DNA of 64,000 nucleotides, from the NCBI GenBank assembly GCA_965262505.1, contig CBDHFM010000030.1, positions 1,426,001 through 1,490,000 of the forward strand. Reading direction: 5' to 3'. The DNA comes from JACPPO01 sp965262505 (GTDB lineage: Bacteria > Acidobacteriota > Vicinamibacteria > Vicinamibacterales > UBA2999). This document shows, piece by piece, positions 20,061 to 27,114 of the stretch (position 1 is the stretch's first letter; each line of letters begins with the position of its first letter). Made by a program: the position numbers and the translations under genes. The notes beneath the pieces are model-generated. The model ran no database searches, was not told the DNA's origin, and was given only the letters and a program-made list of their open reading frames with translations.

Positions 20061-20715
20061 CGATCCCCCCGCTGCACAATGCGCCGGGTTCCGGCACGAA
20101 CTGGCTGCGCCAGTACTCTTCGAAGAACATCGGGATGCGCTCGTCGGCGGCGGTGTCTACCCTCAGCTGGTTGTTCCAGGCGCTGAGCACGATCGGCGCG
20201 GGCAGCCCGGAGAAGGGCGAGAGGATGACGTAGGTGGACGGCAGGTGCATGCGGAGGGCGTCGAGCTGACTTGGGCTCAGCGCTGGGTCGTAGGTGACCC
20301 AGACCGCGCCGTGCTCCAGCGAGTGCACCCCGTTCACGTTCGGGACCGGCTCGCTGTAGATGCCGCAGTTCAGCCAGACGGGGTTGTGTTCGCCGCCGGC
20401 TGGAGGCGTCTGCGGGTAGGTCACGGGACCGGTGACGTGCCCGGTCCCGTTCGCGTAGGTTTCGACGCCCTCGATCAGCGTTCCGGCGCTGCCGGCGGAG
20501 TAGCTCGCCGACCGGGGTATGAACACGTACGCGACCACGAGCAACGCGACCCCCGCGGCAGCTCCGCCGACGGTGGTGAGTCGCCGTCTAAGCGCCGCCC
20601 GCTTCTTCCTCTGATAAGACTCTTCCGCCCGCGCCGCGCGCTGCGCTTCGCGCTCCTTCTTCGCGGCGACCCGATCGAGCGATGGGGGCATCCCGCGCTT
20701 CGACCCGCGGCTCAC
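20038..20715 (-). CDS. DUF3105 domain protein, membrane anchored
   Basis: Upstream partner of the DUF305 gene. A basic cytoplasmic N-terminus ('KKEREAQRAARAEESYQRKK') leads to one transmembrane segment ('VGGAAAGVALLVVAYVFI') and an exported DUF3105 domain with 'PPAGGEHNPVWLNCGIYSEP' and 'HSLEHGAVWVTYDP'. I place the start at the GTG at 20715, preceded by GAGAGG; a TTG at 20751 would add 12 residues. Conserved Cys and His residues hint at metal or redox chemistry, but no activity is known. Confidence 0.82.
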   Translation of the reverse strand: MSRGSKRGMPPSLDRVAAKKEREAQRAARAEESYQRKKRAALRRRLTTVGGAAAGVALLVVAYVFIPRSASYSAGSAGTLIEGVETYANGTGHVTGPVTYPQTPPAGGEHNPVWLNCGIYSEPVPNVNGVHSLEHGAVWVTYDPALSPSQLDALRMHLPSTYVILSPFSGLPAPIVLSAWNNQLRVDTAADERIPMFFEEYWRSQFVPEPGALCSGGIDGSGRVS

Positions 20716-20769
20716 ACTGGACCTCTCGTCACCGTCCCGCTCCTGAATCAATCAATAGTGGCTGTCTGG

Positions 20770-21714
20770 CTAGAGCATCAGCCGTGCCGCCTCTTTCGCG
20801 GTCATGCCGACCTTGACGCCGAGTTCGGCCGCGACCTCGTTCGCGACCGAAATGATGCCGTCGTTCCAAGTGCTCAATCCCTCGCCGAGCCGCGCCGTCA
20901 TGGTCGAGACCGACGCCGCCGGAATGCCGTGCTCGGTGAGCAGCATTACGCCTTCGACCGCCGTATTGTTCATGGCGATCCCAGCATCGTTGGCGATCGC
21001 GCCTTTTGCCGCCATCCGCAGCACGCCATCGGACATGACACGGCTCGAATTCGCTCCGCTGCAAACGATGTCGTTCGGAATCTGCTCCGTGATCGCGGTG
21101 GTGCCGGGGCTCGCCCAGATTCGCCCCCTCGGCGACTCCTCGACCACGACTGGCCCGGCCTCACCGCCGCGCTCTGTGGGGATAGGCCGACCGACCGGCG
21201 CCGTGGCGAGCAGCGCCGCCGCCTCGTAGGCGGGCATTCCCGGCTCGACACCAACGGCCCGCGCCTGCGCATTGGCGCGGCTGATCTCGCCAAGGAGGGT
21301 GGAGCGTCCGTTCGAGGTCTCGGCCGACATCGCCGCGATAGCCGCCACCGGCACGCCGATCGTTTCGCCGTGCTTGAGTCCGCTGATGCCGGCCTCGTCC
21401 TTGCCGATGCCGCCGTCGGTTGCGATCACGGCTTTCACGCCGTCGGTGAAGATCGGCGCCAGCACCCGCAGGCCGCAGTAGGATCCGACCACGACGACGT
21501 CGGCGGAGGTCGTCGGATTGGAGGCGCGATAAACCGAGGAGTCGAAGGCGACGATCCGGCCCGACGCATCATCCTGGACGATGAGCATCCTTCCGCGTCC
21601 GATTCTGACGCCGCTCGCTATGACGGCAGGCTGCTGAGCCGACATGCGGCCGATGAGTGCAAAGAAGCCGAAGCCCCCTGCGAGAAACACACGGCGGTGG
21701 ATCAATGTCAACAT
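20770..21714 (-). CDS. Exported protein of unknown function
   Basis: 314 residues, not recognised. The N-terminus 'HRRVFLAGGFGFFALIGRMSA' is an export signal with an Arg-Arg pair. The mature part is glycine-, alanine- and valine-rich with few charged clusters, resembling a Rossmann-like or amidase-like alpha/beta protein ('ADVVVVGSYCGLRVLAPIF', 'VKAVIATDGGIGKDEAGISG', 'KGAIANDAGIAMNNTAVEG'). The start ATG is preceded by CGGAGGAAAG. It lies 54 bases from the DUF3105 gene on the same strand and downstream of the cyclase-family gene, so it may share a transcript with either. Confidence 0.6.
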   Translation of the reverse strand: MLTLIHRRVFLAGGFGFFALIGRMSAQQPAVIASGVRIGRGRMLIVQDDASGRIVAFDSSVYRASNPTTSADVVVVGSYCGLRVLAPIFTDGVKAVIATDGGIGKDEAGISGLKHGETIGVPVAAIAAMSAETSNGRSTLLGEISRANAQARAVGVEPGMPAYEAAALLATAPVGRPIPTERGGEAGPVVVEESPRGRIWASPGTTAITEQIPNDIVCSGANSSRVMSDGVLRMAAKGAIANDAGIAMNNTAVEGVMLLTEHGIPAASVSTMTARLGEGLSTWNDGIISVANEVAAELGVKVGMTAKEAARLML

Positions 21715-21830
21715 TCGCTTTCCTCCGGTATCATCCGGTGCGCACGCAATCGGATCAAGGGTCGTTTCCCGGCGGCACCGGTTCGGCCGATGTTATTCGG
21801 TCCCGCGTGAAACGACTTGCCACGAACTAT

Positions 21831-22835
21831 TTAGAACATCGCGATCGGGTTCACCGGCGATCCGGTGCCGTTGGGAATCGGTAACGGCGCGATGGTCACC
21901 ATGAACTCCCACCGGTTGCGTTCGGCCGCCGCTTCGGCCAGTGCCTGGAAGTCGGCGCGGTCGAGCACCTGGATACCCAGTATCGTCAGCGCGAAGTTGT
22001 GGAGCGCGGTGCGGGAGATGTCTCCCTCCGGTTGCGGCATGTAGCCAGGCGTTTCCCATCCGGCGACCGCGACATCGCGCTCACGTAGCCACGGAATGAC
22101 GTGGTTGTCGAGCCCCGCCGCCTCTCGACCGGTGTCGAACGGGCCGAGGGCGTCCTGTCTGGCCCAGCGACCCCACCTGATCAGGAACGCGTCGCCGGGA
22201 CCCACCTTGACTCCGGTCCGCGCTTCCCACGCCTCTAGATCCTCGACGGTGATGCGTGTGCCAGGCTCCAAATATGGCACCCCTTTCAGGCGGGGAATGT
22301 CATACAGGACACCCCGCGTGACGATGCCGTTCTTCATGGTCATGATGGAGTTCTTCAGCGCGCCGTCCTCCATCGTGACCAACCCGTCGACGTCATACCC
22401 GTTCCACATCTTGCCGTCGAAGAAGACGTGGGCAAAGGCGTCGAGGTGGGTGGTGCCGGGGCCGTGGATACACGGGTAGGCGACGGTGTCGGTCGCCCCG
22501 GTCCGTGACGCGCGCACCATCGACCAGGCGATCGGGCATGGGTTGTCGAGACTCTCGTCTCTCTGCGCGTTCGCCGATAGCGACACGCTAAAGCCTTCGC
22601 TGACGAGCGCCGCCGCCGCCGCGCGCCTGCGCGGTGTGATCAGGTTGGCCGCGCCCAGTTCGTCGTCCGGTCCCCATCGACCCCAGTTCGACAGCTCGGT
22701 CTGCCACCGCTCGTACTGCGCCGCGCTTACCAGCGGGGCGGACGAGTCCGGCTCCTGGGCGAGGGGCGCACGGCCGCTCGTGCAGGCCAACACGGCAAGC
22801 GCCACGCTCCAGAACAGGCGTTTCGGTCCGGTCAT
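21831..22835 (-). CDS. Exported cyclase-family (kynurenine formamidase-like) hydrolase
   Basis: Member of the metal-dependent cyclase/formamidase family, enzymes that open or close lactone and formamide bonds. The metal-binding signature is complete: 'HGPGTTHLDAFAHVFFDG' supplies the His/Asp/His set. A signal peptide ('LFWSVALAVLACTSGRAPLA') makes it periplasmic, unlike cytosolic kynurenine formamidase. The start ATG at 22835 has AAAGGA eight bases upstream; a GTG six bases earlier is possible. 334 residues. A second cyclase gene at 33245-34276 is distantly related and has a changed metal motif. Substrate unknown. Confidence 0.85.
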   Translation of the reverse strand: MTGPKRLFWSVALAVLACTSGRAPLAQEPDSSAPLVSAAQYERWQTELSNWGRWGPDDELGAANLITPRRRAAAAALVSEGFSVSLSANAQRDESLDNPCPIAWSMVRASRTGATDTVAYPCIHGPGTTHLDAFAHVFFDGKMWNGYDVDGLVTMEDGALKNSIMTMKNGIVTRGVLYDIPRLKGVPYLEPGTRITVEDLEAWEARTGVKVGPGDAFLIRWGRWARQDALGPFDTGREAAGLDNHVIPWLRERDVAVAGWETPGYMPQPEGDISRTALHNFALTILGIQVLDRADFQALAEAAAERNRWEFMVTIAPLPIPNGTGSPVNPIAMF

Positions 22836-22879
22836 CGACACGGTCCTTTCATTGGGGAGCCGCTGCTACCCGTTTCTTC

Positions 22880-23101
22880 CTACTGGGTCCCGGAAGTCCC
22901 CTCGGGCTCCGCCGCCCGCTGATCGGCCAGGTACTTCATCCCGCCGGCCTTGGCCGCCTCGAGCCAGATACGCCACCCGGCGTTGTCGACGAAGGGGTGC
23001 GGGTCACCTAGCTGGCGGTACGCCATCCGCTCGGCGCGCTCGAAGATGCCGCCGCCGGGTACGGGATAGGTGCTCTGCCAGCTGTGAATGTGCACCGCCA
23101 C
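22880..23101 (-). pseudogene. C-terminal remnant, possibly of an MBL-fold hydrolase
   Basis: A 73-codon frame with strongly protein-like residues, including 'RQLGDPHPFVDNAGWRIWLE'. The 'HPFVDNAGW...' pattern resembles the C-terminal helix of B3-like metallo-beta-lactamase-fold proteins such as the neighbour at 24528 ('NPFLIGAEGFQRF'). An in-frame stop lies just upstream at ~23111, and ISAzo13 copy B begins at 23177, so the catalytic part is absent. Most likely a decayed gene; an independent small protein cannot be excluded. Confidence 0.45.
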
Positions 23102-23176
23102 TCTCCGTCGTTAGTCGTGGTTCGAAGACGTGTGAACCGGGGACGATGGGCGATATTAGCGGCCTCCCAAAGGTTA

Positions 23177-24479
23177 GAGCTTGTCAGACAATTACTGACT
23201 TTTGTGTTCTCGGAGCAGCGGGATGGATCGTGTAGTTCCAGTCGCCGTGAAAGCGATGCCGCTCGAGGCGTACCGTCGCCAGCTGCGCATCGGTGACGGT
23301 GAGGCCACCCGGGTATGGGCCGCGGTCGAGTTCCGACCGAACGCGGAGTCCGGACCGACTGTGCGTCGAGCCAATGAGGCTCACGATCGTGGCCAAGTCG
23401 ACGAGTGGGGTGCCGCGCCAATTCATCGCGATGTGCGAGAACACCCGATGCTCGATCTTGTTCCACTTGCTCGTACCCGGCGGAAAGTGACAGACCGTGA
23501 TCACCAAGCCCGTCCGATTGGCCAGACGCGGCAGTTCCCACTTCCACAACCGGAGGCGCGCCCCGTTGCTCCCGCCTGCATCCGCCGTGATCAACAGCGA
23601 CTGGGCTTGTCGATACGCCGGGCGACCCATGTGCTGCCACCAACGCTGGATCGACCGTACCGCGAAGCTCGCGGTGTCGTGATCGATCCCGACACGCACC
23701 CAGCCTTCGTTGCGATGCAGATCGTAGATGCCATACGGAATGGCCTTCCCGCCCGTGGTGGCGGTGGCCGGGATCACGAAGTCGTGGACCTGTACCCGCT
23801 GCGGCGTCTTCGCCGGGCGCCAGGTGCGGCCCGCGTTCTTGAACGCGCCGACCAGCTCCTTCTTCTTGGTGTCCACCGAAATCGTCGGCTGCTGTTGCCG
23901 TTGCGCGCGTCGCACGCGCCGGGCGATGTACCGAAACTGCGCGTCCCGATCGACATGCTGGCGGCCCTCACGAGTCTTGGCGTTGCCCTGCAGGCTGTAG
24001 CCCAGTCCGTGCAACAACTCGGCGACCACCGTGTGGCTGACGCGGTGGCCCAGACCGTCGAGCGCCACCGCCAACGTCCGTGCGCTCTGGCACGTCCACC
24101 GCAGCGGCGAGTCGGGATCGCCGGGGGCGGTCGGCTCAACCAACGCATCCAAATCGCGCAGCAGCGTCGCGTCGAGATCGATCGCGCGCTTGCGGCCGCC
24201 GCCCGCCCTTCGCGTCCGGCCGCCCGCGAGCGGCTCGTCCGCCGTCAATTCACGCAAACCGCGCTGGATGGTCGATGTCGCGATACCCGTGGCTCGGGCG
24301 ACCAGCGCCGTGCCGCCATAACCGATCGCCTGGGCCTCAGTCGCCGCCCACACCCGGCGCGATCGCTCCGTGAGCACGGGCGCCAGCGTTGCATGCTTTG
24401 CCCGCAGGGTGGCCACCTCCACGGGCGCAGCGTACTACTCGCCGATCAACAGTACAAGCAGTTATTTCCTTACAGTCTC
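23177..24479 (-). mobile_element. ISAzo13-like insertion sequence, copy B
   Basis: 1303 bp in minus orientation, flanked on the plus strand by TTA at 23174-23176 and 24480-24482 (TAA in IS orientation), a perfect 3-bp duplication. Terminal bases differ slightly from the other copies (GAGACTG left, GAGCTTG right, in IS orientation ends). Confidence 0.9.
23184..24422 (-). CDS. ISAzo13-family transposase (copy B)
   Basis: 412-residue DDE transposase, nearly identical to copies A, C and D. Compared with C it has Thr for Ala at about residue 12 ('KHATLAP'). The frame is intact with the same HTH and 'KWNKIEHRVFSHI' catalytic region. It sits between a degraded gene remnant (22880-23101) and an MBL-fold gene (24528-25481). 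Confidence 0.9.
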   Translation of the reverse strand: MEVATLRAKHATLAPVLTERSRRVWAATEAQAIGYGGTALVARATGIATSTIQRGLRELTADEPLAGGRTRRAGGGRKRAIDLDATLLRDLDALVEPTAPGDPDSPLRWTCQSARTLAVALDGLGHRVSHTVVAELLHGLGYSLQGNAKTREGRQHVDRDAQFRYIARRVRRAQRQQQPTISVDTKKKELVGAFKNAGRTWRPAKTPQRVQVHDFVIPATATTGGKAIPYGIYDLHRNEGWVRVGIDHDTASFAVRSIQRWWQHMGRPAYRQAQSLLITADAGGSNGARLRLWKWELPRLANRTGLVITVCHFPPGTSKWNKIEHRVFSHIAMNWRGTPLVDLATIVSLIGSTHSRSGLRVRSELDRGPYPGGLTVTDAQLATVRLERHRFHGDWNYTIHPAAPRTQKSVIV

Positions 24480-24527
24480 TTAACGCAAGGCCCGTTCTGC
24501 GACCCTGTCGGTCGGGAGGCGTGGGGA

Positions 24528-25481
24528 TCAATATTCCCCACGCGCCACATCTGCACTCAGGCACTCGATCTGCCAACCGGCAAACCGCTGGAAGCCTTCC
24601 GCGCCGATAAGGAATGGATTCGACTGGCCTTGCTGACGCGTCCGTGCCGCCTCGATCGTTGGCAAGGAATCGTCGATGTATGAGTGATTGTTGAGTTCGA
24701 CGTCCACACCGGCTGCTCGGGCGAGCGCTGCGATCCGCTGGGTAGAGGCCAACATCTCGCGAGATGTTGCCAGCGAAACAGTGCGCGGACCGTTCAGGAA
24801 AAAGGCAAGATGACTCTGCCCACTTTCCATCACGGGCACCATCGTAGACAACGATCCCTCGGTATGCCCCGGCGTGGAGTAAAAGGTCAGGGTCGTGCCC
24901 CCAAGCGTCAGTGTGTCACCGTCGGATACCACCATGTCGCGCTCCGGCGGCGCGTCAGGGCCCGATCCCGAACTCGCCTCCATCGTGCGCCAGGCCAAGT
25001 CGGTCGCTACGACACGCGCGCCAAAACGTTCTTGTAGGTAACGTGCGCCCCCATAGTGATCGCCATGTTCGTGGCTGATCACCACGTGCCGGATACGTGA
25101 GGGATCGAGGCCGAGCTGTTCTATGCCCCCGACAATCGTCACCTCCGCATCCCGGGCATCGTTCAACGAATCGAGAAGAATAATCCCCTCGGGTGTGTCC
25201 ACCACCCACGAATAGACTCTCGGGAGACCCACGAAATAGAGGTTGTCGAAGATACGGGCGGGCGCCACCGATTCGGGAAGGGCGGGCCGCGGGCGGCTGT
25301 TGCGGGGCAAGCAGAGCCGCGTCATGGCTCGCTGGTAACGCCTGCCTGCGAGTTCTTGGACCGAATCGACGTGCCTCTGCACAGCCGGCGGTTCCTGCGC
25401 ACGTGCGTGAAGACCCGTGGCCAGGCTTGAAACGACAACGGCGACTACGAGCATGATCCTTACGGTCTGCATTCTTTTCAT
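24528..25481 (-). CDS. Exported MBL-fold hydrolase, canonical metal site
   Basis: Metallo-beta-lactamase-fold protein of the B3-like type (317 residues from the ATG at 25481). It has a signal peptide ('IMLVVAVVVSSLATGLHARA'), then the full zinc set: 'ISHEHGDHYGGA' (His137, His139, Asp141, His142), 'STPGHTEGS' (His206) and 'ELNNHSYID' (His266). The C-terminal 'NPFLIGAEGFQRF' matches B3-like relatives. Whether it hydrolyses beta-lactams or another lactone or ester is not readable. The frame continues upstream of the chosen start into a protein-kinase relic; those residues are not part of the enzyme. The stop lies inside a 9-bp hairpin. Confidence 0.85.
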   Translation of the reverse strand: MKRMQTVRIMLVVAVVVSSLATGLHARAQEPPAVQRHVDSVQELAGRRYQRAMTRLCLPRNSRPRPALPESVAPARIFDNLYFVGLPRVYSWVVDTPEGIILLDSLNDARDAEVTIVGGIEQLGLDPSRIRHVVISHEHGDHYGGARYLQERFGARVVATDLAWRTMEASSGSGPDAPPERDMVVSDGDTLTLGGTTLTFYSTPGHTEGSLSTMVPVMESGQSHLAFFLNGPRTVSLATSREMLASTQRIAALARAAGVDVELNNHSYIDDSLPTIEAARTRQQGQSNPFLIGAEGFQRFAGWQIECLSADVARGEY

Positions 25482-25493
25482 TGTCCTGTTCTC

Positions 25494-25593
25494 ATGTTCG
25501 TAGATTTTGGCGATGTGCGGATGGTTCAGGGACACGAGGGCCCTCGCTTCCCGCTCGCGCTATCCCGCCGACGCCGATCTCGCTAATCGGCAT
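25494..25593 (-). pseudogene. Relic of a serine/threonine protein kinase
   Basis: Minus-strand frame reading 'REREARALVSLNHPHIAKIY' just ahead of the MBL gene is the alphaC-helix/beta4 region typical of bacterial PknB-like kinases (usually 'FEREARALASLNHPHIAAIYG'). A TAG lies immediately upstream in this frame, and in another frame the preceding bases read 'MPISEIGVGGI', similar to a kinase glycine-rich loop start. This suggests an internally deleted kinase gene. Only ~100 bp survive; no catalytic loop is present. Confidence 0.55.
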
Positions 25594-25704
25594 GTCGCTT
25601 CCGGTGCCCCATTCGAAGCCACAGACCTGGATTCCAGGCACACGGCCGGTTGCTAGTTCGCCCCGGTGCCGAGCATACAGGCGGCTGCTCCTCAGAGACC
25701 ATAA

Positions 25705-27007
25705 GAGCCTGTAAGTAAATAACTGCTTGTACTGTTGATCGGCGAGTAGTACGCTGCGCCCGTGGAGGTGGCCACCCTGCGGGCAAAGCATGCAGCGCTG
25801 GCGCCCGTGCTCACGGAGCGATCGCGCCGGGTGTGGGCGGCGACTGAGGCCCAGGCGATCGGTTATGGCGGCACGGCGCTGGTCGCCCGAGCCACGGGTA
25901 TCGCGACATCGACCATCCAGCGCGGTTTGCGTGAATTGACGGCGGACGAGCCGCTCGCGGGCGGCCGGACGCGAAGGGCGGGCGGCGGCCGCAAGCGCGC
26001 GATCGATCTCGACGCGACGCTGCTGCGCGATTTGGATGCGTTGGTTGAGCCGACCGCCCCCGGCGATCCCGACTCGCCGCTGCGGTGGACGTGCCAGAGC
26101 GCACGGACGTTGGCGGTGGCGCTCGACGGTCTGGGCCACCGCGTCAGCCACACGGTGGTCGCCGAGTTGTTGCACGGACTGGGCTACAGCCTGCAGGGCA
26201 ACGCCAAGACTCGTGAGGGCCGCCAGCATGTCGATCGGGACGCGCAGTTTCGGTACATCGCCCGGCGCGTGCGACGCGCGCAACGGCAACAGCAGCCGAC
26301 GATTTCGGTGGACACCAAGAAGAAGGAGCTGGTCGGCGCGTTCAAGAACGCGGGCCGCACCTGGCGCCCGGCGAAGACGCCGCAGCGGGTACAGGTCCAC
26401 GACTTCGTGATCCCGGCCACCGCCACCACGGGCGGGAAGGCCATTCCGTATGGCATCTACGATCTGCATCGCAACGAAGGCTGGGTGCGTGTCGGGATCG
26501 ATCACGACACCGCGAGCTTCGCGGTACGGTCGATCCAGCGTTGGTGGCAGCACATGGGTCGCCCGGCGTATCGACAAGCCCAGTCGCTGTTGATCACGGC
26601 GGATGCAGGCGGGAGCAACGGGGCGCGCCTCCGGTTGTGGAAGTGGGAACTGCCGCGTCTGGCCAATCGGACGGGCTTGGTGATCACGGTCTGTCACTTT
26701 CCGCCGGGTACGAGCAAGTGGAACAAGATCGAGCATCGGGTGTTCTCGCACATCGCGATGAATTGGCGCGGCACCCCACTCGTCGACTTGGCCACGATCG
26801 TGAGCCTCATTGGCTCGACGCACAGTCGGTCCGGACTCCGCGTTCGGTCGGAACTCGACCGCGGCCCATACCCGGGTGGCCTCACCGTCACCGATGCGCA
26901 GCTGGCGACGGTACGCCTCGAGCGGCATCGCTTTCACGGCGACTGGAACTACACGATCCATCCCGCTGCTCCGAGAACACAAAAGTCAGTAATTGTCTGA
27001 CAAGCCC
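25705..27007 (+). mobile_element. ISAzo13-like insertion sequence, copy C
   Basis: 1303 bp, plus orientation. Left flank TAA (25702-25704) but right flank TTA (27008-27010), so the duplication is not matched. The missing partner is found at copy D, as expected after recombination between C and D. Confidence 0.9.
25762..27000 (+). CDS. ISAzo13-family transposase (copy C)
   Basis: Intact 412-residue DDE transposase; it matches the inferred consensus of the four copies at every position where the others differ (Ala12, Gln32, Pro at 'DRGPYPGG', Pro in 'KWELPRLAN'). GTG start with the same 5' region as the other copies. Its element lies between a kinase relic and the TonB-dependent receptor gene. 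Confidence 0.9.
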   Translation: MEVATLRAKHAALAPVLTERSRRVWAATEAQAIGYGGTALVARATGIATSTIQRGLRELTADEPLAGGRTRRAGGGRKRAIDLDATLLRDLDALVEPTAPGDPDSPLRWTCQSARTLAVALDGLGHRVSHTVVAELLHGLGYSLQGNAKTREGRQHVDRDAQFRYIARRVRRAQRQQQPTISVDTKKKELVGAFKNAGRTWRPAKTPQRVQVHDFVIPATATTGGKAIPYGIYDLHRNEGWVRVGIDHDTASFAVRSIQRWWQHMGRPAYRQAQSLLITADAGGSNGARLRLWKWELPRLANRTGLVITVCHFPPGTSKWNKIEHRVFSHIAMNWRGTPLVDLATIVSLIGSTHSRSGLRVRSELDRGPYPGGLTVTDAQLATVRLERHRFHGDWNYTIHPAAPRTQKSVIV

Positions 27008-27026
27008 TTAGTGTTGGCGGGATGGT

Positions 27027-27065
27027 GGCCGATCAGCTTCTCGCGTGGCGAGAAGCTGATCGGCC
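27027..27065. promoter_or_regulatory. Perfect 18-bp inverted repeat after the receptor gene
   Basis: GGCCGATCAGCTTCTCGC, loop GTG, then the exact complement. It lies 50 bases beyond the stop of the TonB receptor gene (minus strand) and 20 bases from IS copy C. No T-run follows on either strand, so it is not a classical intrinsic terminator; it may block 3' exonucleases or be a Rho-dependent or protein-assisted end. Confidence 0.6.
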
Positions 27066-27114
27066 GGTCGTTGGCTAGTCGAGGGTCACCGTCGTCGATG
27101 ACGGTCCAACCGCG

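Noticed and set aside
19789..21810. 673-codon plus-strand frame across the DUF305, DUF3105 and unknown genes
   Set aside because: Spans three well-supported minus-strand genes; Arg/His-rich composition typical of an antisense shadow.
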